From NCBI RefSeq assembly GCF_016086655.4, contig NC_052131.2, positions 12,073,940-12,137,939 of the forward strand: a stretch of DNA of 64,000 nt, in the 5' to 3' direction. The notes beneath the pieces were generated by a model. That model saw only the letters and a program-made list of their open reading frames with translations. It was not told the origin of the DNA and searched no databases. The DNA comes from Lepeophtheirus salmonis (lineage: Eukaryota; Arthropoda; Copepoda; Siphonostomatoida; Caligidae). Position numbers and translations under genes: made by a program. Of this stretch, positions 1 to 13,179 are shown piece after piece (position 1 is the first letter of the stretch; every line of letters begins with the position of its first letter).

Positions 1-283
1 GTTTTTGTGTACCATAAATGGTTTTTGCAAAACCAAACCTTCCTTTTAAAATAGTCTTTTCTTTTTCATAATCTCCTTCTGTGCAAAAATATATCTTCAT
101 ATTTTTCATATTGTCCTGTGCATATTTGAATAAATCATTTGGCTTTGTAATTTGATTTTTATAATGACGTCGGAGGCTCTCTTTTGTAGCTTCTCTTTTA
201 ATAGTACCACTTACACCATCTGAAGGTCCCTTGTCGTGACTTGTGGCAAAGAAATGCTACTCAGCAGACAATTGAAAGTCCTC
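1..283 (-). pseudogene. Edge fragment of a transposon-associated ORF, runs off the window
   Basis: Reading leftwards from 283 to base 1 there is one open frame broken only by a TAG at 257-259. The frame reads DFQLSAE-stop-HFFATSHDKG, then PSDGVSGTIKREATKESL, and ends against the window edge. The HFFATSH-x-KG-x-x-DG-x-x-GT-x-KR pattern is one I recall from uncharacterised, transposon-linked proteins in aphids, cnidarians and copepods. In those the residue before HFF is usually Trp, so the TAG fits a TGG-to-TAG change. A TAA at 284-286 ends the frame upstream. The function is unknown and the rest of the gene lies outside the window. Confidence 0.5.
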
Positions 284-286
284 TTA

Positions 287-1557
287 GTAAGAATCTTATT
301 TTATTTTATTAATTTGATTTATCTTTTATGCAGACAATCAATCTTCTTTGGACTTTTGGGTGCATTAGCTTTGTTTCTTAGCACCAATTCCTAGTCTTCT
401 CTCAAGCCCCTTCCTTGATTTGAATCCTTACTGGAACCTTCGTCTTTTGACCTTCCATCATTTTCTGTAAATAGCATGGTTTTCCAATCTCTCCTACTTC
501 TTATCAATATCCCGCAGATATTGATGAATAAATGTTTGCCTATAACAAATGTAATAATTTTAGAATGTTCAAGCTATTGAATTTTGTTATCACAAATCAA
601 AGGTTCCTTCCCCATGATACTTGGATGCCTCCAGATAGTTATTTTAAGAAAAGTTACATTCCAATTTCCGCAACACACATCCATCCATCAACACAGATCT
701 AACTTTAAACCCAGAAAATAAATTTATCACTTTATATTGACTCTAAAGTTCACTAGTTTAAGTTATACTATTCATGAATCCTAATTTTAAGCTCCACAGA
801 CACAAATGACTTGTTGAAGACTCATAGTAAGTGAGGGATTCCAAGAGAAAAACATTCGAGGGAGTCTTTGAAGCAGACCTCAAAAAAATAAATCCCAGAG
901 GTAAGAGATAGTTCACAAGGAATTCCATAGTGCACATGCACACTTCTTCATTGATGAATACCGATTCCAAATTCGGGATCCTACTGTCAAGAGTGATTTT
1001 TTTTCAGACTTTAAATCCTCTCCTCCTTCTTTCACTCTCTTTCTTTAAGCTATGGCGGGCAAATTTATGGTTTTTTCTTATAAGATCAATTCAAAAATGA
1101 CTTCTATCTTTGAAATATTGGCGTGGCCTTATTTCAAATTGACAACTATAAAGAGTTTTCTTGGGAAGACTTCTTTTTTTTTTAAATTAAAGTTCATGTT
1201 TTTAGCTATTCAATGAGATACTTCTAATATTTTTGAACATATTCGTCTTGAAGCTAAATATAAGCCTCTGTTTCAACTTTAAACCATCATAACTTGAGTT
1301 ATTAGCACGACATTTCTAAACATTTGGGCTTTAAAATATAGTCACATAATGCATCTTTATCTTCAATAACAAGCGCTTACAAAAAAAAATTGAACATTAA
1401 AAGTAGAACAAATGTATGGAGTTTTTCTGAAGGCAACGAGGCTAGCAGAGAAAAAATAAGGCCATATTTAGAATCATATTAAACTGTTCTTATATCATTT
1501 TTGCTATTGGACAATGTCATTTACTCAAATATGCATATAAAATATGGAACTGTACGT
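287..1557. other. No gene recognised
   Basis: AT-rich sequence with frequent stops in all frames. The short open frame near 760-970 on the minus strand shows no motif. No RNA gene or clear repeat was seen. Confidence 0.4.
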
Positions 1558-1936
1558 AGTATTGTGTCGGTCCTTATGAATGACTAAGGACTGTGGTCCC
1601 ATCTAGTCGAGTCCCACTTATCCGGCAATAAATAAAAACTTCCCTTATGACATCACTAGTGTGTTTTTCTTGTTTTTGATTATTCCGTAATACAACAAAA
1701 TAAACTATATAACTGAGTAAAATATAATTTCCTCGTATTATATAGCATTATAGTGAAAACTTCCGTATATTTATGCAAAATATGTGCAATACTCTTAATA
1801 CATATGTTATATTGCTTAATAAACCATCGAAAATTCCAAAGACCGCCCTCTTAAAGATCAGTCCTTAGGACCGAAAGGACGAGACTTACGACTGGACTGC
1901 ACTGTACCGAATAAATAAGAACTCACACAACACTAG
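1558..1936. mobile_element. Small non-autonomous inverted-repeat element (MITE-like), copy 1
   Basis: The left end AGTATTGTGTCGGTCC and the reverse complement of the right end, AGTGTTGTGTGAGTTC, are imperfect terminal inverted repeats. The interior (about 380 bp) has no ORF but carries short inverted GTCCTTAGGAC-type motifs. A second element with the same ends lies at 60334-60686. The size and lack of coding capacity fit a MITE moved by a transposase elsewhere. The superfamily was not determined. Confidence 0.5.
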
Positions 1937-1999
1937 TTTTAAGTATATGCAAGGTTAATAGAAATACAAGGTTAGACCATCATGTAATTTGGCTTGTTA

Positions 2000-2196
2000 G
2001 AATTTTCAATCTGATGTATTGTACTGACTGGTGGGCAAGACAGGCAGATTTTAACAAAACACGCCACCATCCATAGTCTATGACATCACTATTCATAGAA
2101 TTTTCAATTTAATGTATCATACCGACTGCTGGGAAAGAAAACAGATTTTTGACAAAACACGCAACTACTCATTCACTATGACGTCAATATTAAAAA
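2000..2196. repeat. 98-bp tandem duplication, two units
   Basis: Two adjacent units start with GAATTTTCAAT at 2000 and 2098. They share GATTTT(T)-ACAAAACACGC and a C(T)ATGAC(A/G)TCA segment at the same internal positions. The units are clearly diverged (roughly 75-80% alike by eye), so the duplication is old. No coding content. Confidence 0.7.
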
Positions 2197-2946
2197 GCGT
2201 TATTAACATCATTTGTACACTTGTTATGGCTTAACATGATATTTCCATTAATTTTGAGTATATGAATTAAACAACTAAATTGAGATTTTTTTCTTCTCTT
2301 GATTTTTGTTTTTACCACAGATTATCACAGTTTTTATGACAAATTGTTTTTGAATGTGAGTCGTTATTTGTTTTGAGTTAGAAAGTAAGAAATCTAGAAT
2401 AAATAACTATATCTTTGAATAATTTAATTTTTTTGTTTATTGTTACACATTAAGATATGATAACATTAATACTATGTTCATATCACTAACAAGTATCAGA
2501 AAATAAGAGAAATTTACTTCATTTCAGTGTTCGCACGCATGTATCCTTACAATAGCCAAGCCCAGTCACCGTTTATTGATTATAATTTATTAATGTGCAT
2601 ACTACAAGCATTTCATAATATATCCCAATGAAACGAAAATACACGTATAATAAACAAGAATAAATAATGCAAGGAAAATAATTTTATAACCGGAAATACA
2701 TACATATTTTAGTAAGGAGACGAAATTATTGGATTGAACCATTTAAAAACTTGGTCATGTCGGGTTTTCAACACCATGAGAAGAATCCCAATTGTACATA
2801 CATATACAGGTTGCACGATAGAAAACTTGGGGTTTGGAATCCGAAATTTTAATAGGCTTAATAACGGAAACTATGGGAAATATATTAACTAAACTTTGTT
2901 CATATGTTGGCATATGCAGTGTCAATTTTAATTTTCCATTTAGTTT

Positions 2947-3231
2947 TTATTGACTTTTGATAATGGCCTTGATTTGCCGCTGGAAGCTCTGAAAGCTTAT
3001 ATAACTGTGGCTCACAGAGTTACAACTATCATCACCAGAGGCCTTGAGAGCTTCGACATATGGTATCCTTGTCCCACAAGCCCTGCCCTCTACATGCAAC
3101 CCGAACGAAAAGTTGAGAGGGTTAGCATCTGGTGAGTATTTTGGCCACATTGTTTTCGGATAGAATGGAGCATTGGTCTCCAAAAAGGACTGTGTAGATT
3201 TTGCTGTTTGTGCCGGTGCACTATCTTGTTA
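2947..3231 (-). pseudogene. mariner-type transposase, C-terminal remnant
   Basis: The minus-strand frame reads QDSAPAQTAKSTQSF, then FYPKTMWPKYSPDANPLNFS, then HVEGRACGTRIPYVEALKAS. These match the second catalytic Asp block (QQD-x-AP-x-H) and the third block (WPP-x-SPDLNPLD) of Tc1/mariner transposases, followed by the usual HVE-x-x-AC-x-x-x-x-P-x-VEALKAS helix. The second Gln of QQD is replaced by a TAA at 3229-3231. The N-terminal DNA-binding half and first catalytic Asp are not visible, so this is a dead truncated copy. No second terminal inverted repeat was found. Confidence 0.8.
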
Positions 3232-3249
3232 AAGCTCGACTCAATGTCA

Positions 3250-6200
3250 ATACCTTCATTAATGGCCTTCTTGACTTTGTAATTAGTTAACCTGCTTGAC
3301 TAAGTCAAGTTTCAGATCTCTGTTAGTGTATGTTCCGGTAGAAGTAGAGCAGGAATTTCGATTATTTTGTATTTTCGTGAGGCCATTTTTCGATTGATTG
3401 TGTTGATTTTTTAGAAGGGATTGTCAATACAATCAGTTTGATAATAAATTCCTTATGTGAGCTTTTCTTATTGATATATTGTCCAGATTATAACTACACA
3501 GCCCGCTTATGTGAAACTTGAGTGATCAATATTTTTTAAATGAATTAGTCTAAAAGTATCCATTGAAAGTCTGAATGAGGCATGTCTTAAGATTAAAATA
3601 ATAGCTTTGGTTTCACTCTAAAGATGGGTTACGTACTACGTATATAGCTTATTAATTACTAAGAACTTTGCATATTATAAATTCTTCAAACCTCTAAAAT
3701 GTGTCTTTTTTGTGAGAGTGAAAAAAAACATGATAATTAAAATTTTGGAAGCACAAAAACTACTAACGTTGCATTTTCTTTTCCACAAACAAGAAGTATA
3801 TTATTAAATCAAAAAATATCTTTCTACGCGGAAAGGGAGACTTGTTAGATTTGAAGGTTATAATAAGCAAAGTTCTAAAAAATAAGTTAGTGTACACTTT
3901 ATATGCATGACGGTTGTGTTAAGGCACGTCAAGTCTCTCCAAGACTCACTTGCGTCATTTGTATGACTTAAGGCTAATTTTAGTGGGAGGTGAAGGCAAT
4001 ATATTAATTTTAGATACATTGAATAAATTCCCTTTGTCAATATTTCAAAATTCCAAATAACAAACAGTCAACCAAACAAATCAATGATTTACAGATTATC
4101 AAAACTTCAATCATCAACTTTGAAAATGTTTTAAGAAAAAAGCATTTTTCGTGGTTGAAATCAAATTGAAAAAAGATTAGTAACCAAAACTTTCAGATTC
4201 ATTGGTTATTGGGTAATTTATGTGACCTATGACAATGACTAAGTTACCAGCCTTTTTAAATCAACAAGGTCAAATATTAATTTTTTATATCTGAATTAAG
4301 AATGGCAAAACTCTTGAAAATAGCCATGGTTAGTTCATAGTAATCAGTCTAATAGATATGAGTATTTTTTTAATGTATTTATTTGCTCCTGAGTGTAAAA
4401 CTCATTTGAAACTTCTTTATGTGGAAGTGTACACTACGCTGTACATTCAAAAAGTTGACTTAAAAAAGATCCAAATCAATAAAAAGTATTTCATTTGAGT
4501 ATATACATATTTGGTACTGTATCTAGCCAAACTATCATACAAGAAAATGAAAGAATAACGTATTTTGTTTCCAAAAATAAATGGTATGAAATTTCAGTCA
4601 AGTTTTTCCCTCTGAAAAAGGTATTAAGGTGATTTATAAACTGAATGCATTCATATTGCATATCAGAAATTCGGGGATATATATAATAGATTAGGCTATT
4701 TTTTCCTCACGTAATGACGCTACAAATACTGATTTCAAAATCTGTTAAGTATAATACCGCTATGAAATATGTAGTCAATATCCTGTGACCACTATAATAC
4801 AAGTATACCGAACAGCACTACCAAAAATCTACTAATTCCTTTAAGTTTTAAAATCAACTATTTATGTAATACATTAGATTGTTCCATTTTCAATTAATAT
4901 TTATAACCCCCCGCACAAAGTCCTTTTCTGCTGAGGAGAATAAAAAAGCTGACTTTGGCCAAGTTTGAGGCCTGTCAGGCTATTTTAATTTGAAAAAATG
5001 GTAGAAAGTGACTATTTTTACGCCTCATGTAAAGTCGCAAATGTGATTTTATTATTCGGTATATCAGTCATAAATGTTTAAGTGATAGTTGTTGAACAAA
5101 AAAGAGCAACATTATCTAAATATTTTGATAAAACAAAGGAATCTGAAATAATCGAGCAAATCATAAACCCTTTTAATTTTTTAAAAAAGGTGCACAATAT
5201 TTTAAAAGTGGAAATCACAACTACATAGTATTGATGTATGAATAATCATAAAATATAATATATAAACTTTTTCGACAAGGTGTTTATTCAGCAAAGTTTT
5301 CGTGTACAGAATTACAAATAATAGTGAAAAGGAATAAGCTGTTGTCGTAGTTCCAAGATTTGAGACAACGCTATCCCACTTAAATATACATTTACGCTGT
5401 ATTTTGTGTCAGCTGTATATTTTTCTTCTACTCATCACGCTGTTATCTTTATTGTACATCCCAACATTTTTTTCCAAAAGGAAGAGAAAACAGACCAAAA
5501 TCATTTTTTAGGAAGCCAATTCTTCCCAACTATTGAATAATAATTGTAAATTTGTAGGGAATGGTTCATAACTGAATCATAAGAGACAATTCAAATTCAA
5601 CCAATTAATTTTCCGAACACTGACAAGGAGAAATTCACCATTACAATAAAATACAGTTTAAATTTATTTATTAATACGGAAAAGCACTGTCGTGTATCTT
5701 ATTAGTGTTTTGAACGTCGATTGATTGAATTTGAAATAAGCTATTGCTGTTAAGCTCTGGACAACTCCTTACTATTGAATTTACTAAAGAATTATTCAAC
5801 TGTGGGGAAGAACGGGCCAGCTAGCATTTGATTTTCTGTCGTTTTAAAGGACTAAATATTTAAAGATACGGATATTGACTGTATTAGCCATGATAATTCA
5901 ATAGTATTTCATTTTTGGAATACTCTTGCTCTTTGGTAAACCGGTATATGTACATAAGTACGCATTCAAGTAAAAATTGCACCGATAAGCAAATCGGCCG
6001 ATTACCGATTAATCAGCTGATACATGATACTATACATGCTTAGAGATGGAAAAAACGCAAAAAAAAAAAAAAAATAACAGCTTTAAGATTAGAAATAAAC
6101 ATGGTATACTTCTTTTTTTTTCTTGGTTAATAGACCTTCAAGGTGTGAACATATATCTTTGTATGATGAGTGCCAGCATACTTTAGGTGTATTTTTTTAA

Positions 6201-6635
6201 ATATATAATAATATAGATGTGTTTAATTATAGTTATACAATATTGTATCTGTACTAATACTTTTTTTTAATGTCTAAGGTTTTCCTCGTTATAGCAGTAA
6301 TTCATCTTCAACCCCCGAAATCATACAAGTCCTTACATCAGTAGTACTATGTGTCCTACTCCTGTAATCTCCCTACCCAAGCCTAAGGATACTATACCTA
6401 TATATGTACGGTGTAAAAATTTACCACTCAGTATCCTTTTAGGTAAAATAATTTATGTACAGGCCAAATTTAATCTTTTTCAAACATTAATTTAGAGGAA
6501 CAGAAACTATGGCTAACTTATTGTATTGATGCATAGATAGAAGAAAAATTACTTTCTCATTTCACTCTACAAAATGCCCATACCTCCACATGCTACCTTC
6601 ACCTTAACCTTCTCTATTCTCATTTTGAAGAGTAT
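3250..6635. other. Long AT-rich stretch without recognised genes
   Basis: Bases 3232-3420 may still hold eroded sequence of the neighbouring mariner, but I cannot align it. The rest shows only homopolymer runs (an A run near 6058) and short open frames without motifs, such as 3858-4040 on the minus strand. Confidence 0.35.
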
Positions 6636-6639
6636 CTTA

Positions 6640-6790
6640 TTATGTGTGTTATCTCCGCCAACCAAGTTTAACGGAGGTGTAGTTTTTGCTTCTGTTTGTT
6701 TGTTGGTCACCAGTATTAAATCAAAAGTTAAAGATACATCTTTATATAACTTGTTAATAAGATTATATATGGTCACAGTATGAGGCCATT
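6640..6790 (+). repeat. Dispersed invertebrate repeat, copy 1
   Basis: Contains TATCTCCGCCAAC, GGAGGTGTAGTTTTTGCTT, CTGTTTGTTTGTTGG and AAAAGTTAAAG in order. The same ordered blocks occur in reverse orientation at 30045-30200. The pattern resembles a short dispersed repeat I recall from many marine invertebrate genomes (CTCCGCC-x-GGAGGTT...GTTTGTTTGTT...AAAAAGTTA). The overlapping short ORFs on both strands are chance frames in this repeat. Confidence 0.5.
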
Positions 6791-6799
6791 AATTTTTTA

Positions 6800-8250
6800 G
6801 AGGTTTAGAGGAACATAGGACTAAACGTTAAAAATACATCATCGACAATAAATTTGGAATATATAGAGGTACAGGTAGCAAATTGGTGATTTCATGAAGG
6901 TTGAATAAAGTTGTTTCATAAAGCAAAAAACCCAATTTATGAAAAATGACTACAGGCCGAAGTTTGCACTATAGCAAGAGTCACTTATAGTTTTGAATAT
7001 TATTGCTTAATTATCTAATAAATTAAATCAATGAAGGTTAAGGTTTTTTTAGTATTGCCCAATAAAAATTGAAAGTCCTAACCATTTTTCAGTGTGCGAG
7101 TTACTTGTAATTAGTTATCTGAACAGCGTTTTTTTTATTCTGGAAACTTAATGTGCAGCCTTTTCCAATTACAAGTTTAGCCTTTTAGTTAAAACAAAAA
7201 CATTTTTAATACATAACTAGATATCATTTTGACAATTATTTTGTAAGGAGTAAAGTGTGTTGTCATAATCTTAAGATTTGGCCATGATCTTTTTATTTTC
7301 AAAAATCCAGTATTTTATTTATGTTCATACTCATATGTGGGTATATTTTACTGATTTGTATCATTTATTTTTTGAATAAGTTTCTGGTACGCAAAGACGG
7401 ATCACTATGAACAAATGCCTACATGCAATGAAAATAAAAATAATAATCCTTCACGTCATTTTTATTGATAACCCTTATTTGTTCAAATATTATTATATTT
7501 TGCAATATCAAAAGTGAGTATTTTTATGTGGAAATAAAAAATGTCACTCCGGTCTGAGTATTGAAAAAAAAAATTATAGGGGGAGATCAATTTGATTTAT
7601 ATTATTACTTGTATTGTTCATAGCTCTATTAAGGAGTTAGTAACAGCCTTAAAATATTTTAAATCTGCCTATTAACCAACTAAGGAATATAATGCGTAAT
7701 AGATAGATAGAGATGCATAATTAGGAGCTCTTAGGAAGTGAAAAATGTATTAGCAATCAATGTAAATTGAATGTCCCACCTTTATTAAAAGATTTAATTT
7801 AAATGGATTTCCTTATTTCTCATTTCCCGGTAAATTGTCTTGTATTAGGAGCCCAGTAAACGATTTTTTCAATTATAGGTTCAAGTTTGTAAATAATAAA
7901 TATTGTAAAATTAAATTATATTTTAAAAAGAAAGAATACATTTTAAATTAGTCTTACCTAAAGAGACTCTAAGGATAGATGCAACATACATATAAATAGA
8001 AAAAAATTATCACCTTGAATACTAATAGCTTATAGTAATGGTCTACTTGTGATAGCTCATCTGTTTTATTGAATTTCTATAAATTAATTTGATTTTCTTC
8101 GGCTGTTGTCATTATGATTTGGCTTCAGAGTAGTGAACTTCCTTATCTACTACATTCAATTATGTTTTTAAAAAACCTAATTAAACATTCATATGGGTAC
8201 ATAGAAGACAGAAAGTTACATTGAAGATTTATTGTGGAGTTATTATTTTA
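6800..8250. other. No gene recognised
   Basis: AT-rich, stop-dense in all six frames, no clear repeat beyond low-complexity A and T runs. Confidence 0.35.
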
Positions 8251-8255
8251 TGTCT

Positions 8256-8450
8256 TTATTGGACTCAGAGTAGAATTGAGGAACGACATCGGAGAAGTTA
8301 TTGCCAATGTCCTCGTTTATTACTTTTCCCCTTCCCCTCCTCACAGCTGATTGTTGGTGATCTAATGAAACGTCATGACAGCTAAGCTTCTCCCCTCCAA
8401 AATATTCTTCGAATTGTCAGGGTTACCATGTCTATTTTTGGTTTCTTTTT
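8256..8450 (+). repeat. About 200-bp dispersed family (CACAGCTGAT repeat), copy 1
   Basis: Shares TTGGACTCAGAGTAGAATTG, a pyrimidine-rich block, CACAGCTGATTGTT, GATCTAATGAAACGTCATGA, TCTCCCCTCCAAAA and AATTGTCAGGGTTACCATG with copies at 15400-15625 (reverse), 45030-45220 and 57540-57745. No terminal inverted repeats or ORF were seen, so a SINE or short non-autonomous element is possible. Confidence 0.65.
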
Positions 8451-9147
8451 GCTAACATATCCAAAATACAAACGATTTTCATAACAAGCTATGAATATCT
8501 TTTTACTTGTGTAATTATTAGGCATGGAATTGGTAAAAAAATATTATAGTTTTATTCTCTTTGAATTGTACAAATATGTCCCAACCCTAATTTATTTAGT
8601 CATACCTAAATAGGAACTATGGAAAGAGGTAACCTGCTGGCTCAAATAATAATGACTCAAAATTATGTACCTCAAATATTTTCACTCATTCACACACCCT
8701 CGATCCAAACTTTAACTGAGGCCTTTTAATGCTAATTTTTTGTTGAGTATCACAAAGAGATGAAAAGAGAAGTTACAAAAAAAATTGAACATAAGCTCCT
8801 CGTCAATAGATATTTTCAAATATTTAAAATAAATAATTGGCAGAAAAAAAGATTACATCGAAGAAACAACTTTATTCGGAATTTGAATTCTATATATAGT
8901 CTACAGAGCAAAATGACCCGAAACAATATATATGTCTAAAAGCACTCCAAAGACATCCCACGTCTCTTCAAAGTGGACAAGCTAAGAACACTAGTACATG
9001 ATCATAGATGGGGAAAAGTCAAAAAGTATCCTTGAAAAAGAAAAAGGATAAAAAGCACATTGGTCAACACAAAAATTGAAAGGGTTCAAATTAACACAAG
9101 GGTAAATAAATTATTTGTTATTTACTTCAGATTATGTATAAACTTGT

Positions 9148-9266
9148 GGTAAGGTGTGCGCAAGACAAACGGGGCATGGACTACACCTGACAAAAGGGGT
9201 ATGACAAAAAGATGCTCAATAAATTAGGTCACATTTTTATAAATAATATTTACTTACTTCAAGTTG
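9148..9266 (+). repeat. About 119-bp direct repeat, copy 1
   Basis: Begins GGTAAGGTGTGCGC and ends AATAATATTTACTTACTTC. The same block recurs in the same orientation at 10319-10435 with about 80-85% identity by eye. The roughly 1.05 kb between the copies is rich in TTGGTCC/TTGGTCTTA motifs (9300-9960) and has no ORF. Confidence 0.65.
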
Positions 9267-10318
9267 AACAAATTAGTTTCGGCCTAAAAATTCTAGACAG
9301 TTCTGAGACCCTCATAATTTTTAGTGGACCAAACTAATTTGGTCCTTTAATAAAGTTATGTCTGCACTGGTCTAAAATAAAATTGTTGTCCATTGGTCTT
9401 ATTTAAAAATATGTCTAGACTGATACCATAGATCTTTGTACTGGTAACTTTTTTAGAGTTGCCCCAAAGAAATTGTAGTAAAACTAATTTACAAATTTCA
9501 AAAACCCTTAGCTATTTACGAAATATTAAGTTTTTACACCTAATTTCGCGTAAAAAAGTATCATCCTGACGAAAAAAAAACTCTAGTAAAAGCAAAAATT
9601 CCTTTATTTTTTGGGTAGACCCACCACCCCCTGAGGACACCCCTGTAGTGGCATGTTGTTTATTTCATTACCCCAAAAATTTCTAAATTGCCCCATTTGG
9701 TTTAAATTACCCCTATTCTCCGATCACTGCTAAAATGAATAGTTGATGACGTAATGTATGTTTCAAAAATGTGGGAATAGGAAAAATAACCTCATTTGAA
9801 GTCCAATGTCTAAAAATTTGAAAACGATTAAGTTCGGCCTTAGATCTGAGACCACAACTTGGACTAAAATATTGGTACCAATTGGCTTAAAAAGTTAACA
9901 TAAGACCAAACAGAGAAAGAAATTGGTCTTTGACCGAGTCTAAACACTATTGGAAACCGCCGAATAATTCACAGAGAAAAAACCCTAGGAAAATACCAAA
10001 TAAACTCCAAACTCCTTGAGTAAAAGATGATTTGAAGGAAACCCGTTAGTTTCCTTTTGTTATCTCCAAGATTGGTTTCTTGATCTTTTAACTGTCTTTA
10101 TTCTAACATACTTTGTACATTAAAAAAATTCTTTTGTTGTTCACTCTGTAGGAAGTCAAACCTAAAAAGTAATGGTTTTATTATTTACTTTCTTTTTTAT
10201 TTTTTATTATAGATAGTATAAGAGGCCTTTGAACTTAAAAAAAGGTATTACTATTATATTGTTAAAATGGGTTTCTTTAGTTTTGAATGTTATGACCATA
10301 TCGAAAAATAAAAGCATA

Positions 10319-10435
10319 GGTAAGGTGTGCGCCAGATAAATGGGTCATTGACTATACTCGACAAAAGAGGTATGATCAAAGATTCTCAATGAATTAGGTC
10401 AAGTTTTATTAATAATATTTACTTACTTCAATTTA
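10319..10435 (+). repeat. About 119-bp direct repeat, copy 2
   Basis: Partner of 9148-9266 in direct orientation. The pair could be the ends of a small element or two copies of a dispersed repeat. Ends are not TG...CA, so a classical LTR is not supported. Confidence 0.65.
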
Positions 10436-10439
10436 AAAA

Positions 10440-13175
10440 AATTGTTTACGAAAGTCGGTCATCTTCGAGGCATAAACAATCAACTTTATAGATCAAAACT
10501 AGTACTGAAAGACGTTCAGTATCCATCCATTGATAAAGGTGCCTGATAGGTGATTATAAAAATTGTAGGCGCCTTGACACCGGGGATATTTAATAAACGT
10601 CTATGGGCTATTGTTTCATTGTATTTGATAACTATCCTCCAACATTACATATGAGGTAGTTAAGTTTACGATGGTAAAATATAACCCACGGTATAACTCA
10701 CAAACATAAAAATGAGCATACACTATAATTTGTTATCACTTGTCATTTTGTCTAATAATTTACCCCCATATCAATATTCTCAACGTTGATTAGTTGACAT
10801 TAAATTAGCTTTTGTTAACAATTCTAAACAATTATAGACAATAATTTCATAGTTTGGAGGCTATTTAAGAATTTTGGGTTTTTTTTCTTTTAGTTTTGGA
10901 TGAAAGGTTTCTGGATTGATATTGTCGCCTCTAAGCGACCTAACTATAGCTGACTTGAAAACAACTCTTTTACATCGCGATTTTAAGTACTAATAAAATT
11001 TTTTGTTCTTTTTTAATAATATAAAATGGAAAATGATGAAGTTTTCTATTTGTTTTGGGCGAAATGAGTCCATTTTGAGAATATTAAATAGGTATGCGAC
11101 ATGCTTTTCGCTTTCGGTTTACTATATAATATGTGATATTCGTGCAAATAATCTTGGAATACTTTAACTGTTCTGGGGCTTGGTATGTATTGTTTGTAAA
11201 AGTTAGTGCTATGAACTAAGAAATTGTACAGGGGATAATTGCATGATGGACATCATACTTTACAGTTTTTTTCGATAAAGGGATAAAATAAATGCTAGGC
11301 AGCTGAAAAATTTAATAGTGTTTATGGTAATGATATTGTAATAGGCAATCACGGTTTTGTCAATTACGTTCTAGTAATTTTTATGTCGAAAATACGCCAC
11401 GTTCTGAAAGGTCAATTGTCATGGAAAAAATTATTGAAACCGACTATTCCCACCGTTATTTAAGCACTGTTTTGATTGTCAATTTTTAAACATTAATGGA
11501 AAAAGAGCTTAAAAACTTTTTTTTAAATTATAAATTTATTTTTACTATACTTAAAAGTTATATTCCTTCTTTCTTCAGTTGAACTTATAGCGTGACCATA
11601 AGATTTTTATTTACTAATATGGCAAACTGACTCATCGATATTTTTTTCTCATTCTGTTCCATGACTCACCGCAATTGGCTCTGAAAAACGAATACATATA
11701 CAATACACTTGATTTTCATCCAGATTCTTTGCATATAACCCATGCACATTACTGTTTCATAAATTTGTTGCATTTAAATATATATACATAGTATTTAATG
11801 CCGTAATCTCTTGTAATTGTGTATACACACAATAGGATCACCATTATTTTTGTTCCTCAAAATTGATGTTTGAAAAAGGTAAAAAATTAAATATATTTTG
11901 CTTGTACATAAATTACGAAACAAGGAGTGCGCATTTTACTTCCGCAAAAAAGTATTAAAGGGATTGACCCATTCTAAGTGGTAAAACTTGTACAACGTAC
12001 ATACATAGGTTACCTAAATGTATTTCACTCTTGAAAAGTTATACTCCTCACTTTTGTGGTTTACAAAGAAATTATATATAAAACACAGCGGCTGTATAAA
12101 AATAAATATTATTATAAATTTTTAAATTCTTAAGAACAAAATTATTGTTCGATCTCAATTTATTTTTTTAAAGCTTTATTTTTTGGAGTAGGTAGTAGAA
12201 TTTGTTGCGGTTTAGGCTTCTAATATCTTACATATTTACAAACACTTAAGCCAATTGTAAAAGTAAATAAATGAGTGAAAATTTGTCTACCCGCATTTCT
12301 AAATTAATTCTTTTTTAATATTGTACCCTAGTTTTTTTCCATCCCGTTCTTGGTATTTCGCTTTTGTCGTTGACCCAAATTTGAATACAGCGATAGATAT
12401 CAACAGCCATTTCATAAAAATTTGAAAAAAATTGAATTTACCATGTTTGAAATTCTTAAGGTCAAAGATTTGATCCTGTGACCACCTCAAGGTTAAGGAG
12501 ACATTTTATTGTGTAAAAGTATAAATAATTGAATAATTAATTTGTAAAGATCTACACATTCACGTTTAAAATAGATTGATATCATTAAAAACACAAGAGA
12601 AATAGCTGTTTAAAAACATGGGTGCTACCCTCGAGTTTGGAAATTTAGGTACCTCTAACTCCTGATATGGAGATCAAAGAACACTAAAAAAAATTATTTT
12701 TGAACTTTTATTCAATATTAAGCTATTTCCAAAATTTCAAAAAGATTGGAGATTTTACTGTCTAACGAGTGATCGATTTGACGTGAAATGAACCAATAAT
12801 TATATTTCTCATCTACTTATCTCTTTAGAGCATTTCTATTGACGTAATACATTGCGTCATAATTGAGGGAGATAAAATCAACAAGTTTGCGAGAAATATT
12901 GACTAAACAACATCAATTGACTTTATGAATAAGAAAGACTGTATTGAATACTACTTGGTACCAATGATAAACAGTAACTTTTGAATATAACAAAAGTAAT
13001 ATGTTTTCAAAATCCCTATGAAATGTCTATATTTGCATTTATTTTTTATTGATCGATTAGTGACAAGAAAAAAAGGATAATTAGGGGAAAATATGTTATA
13101 AAATCTTCATTTTAGTCGTTAATTTTTTTTCAACAATATGGAAATAAGATAGTAAATATATCCATGTAATAAAAT
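10440..13175. other. Long AT-rich stretch without recognised genes
   Basis: The minus-strand open frame near 12299-12490 (ending LGYNIKKELI) is 63 codons, AT-driven in composition and has no motif I recognise. Nothing else was seen. Confidence 0.35.
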
Positions 13176-13179
13176 ATTT

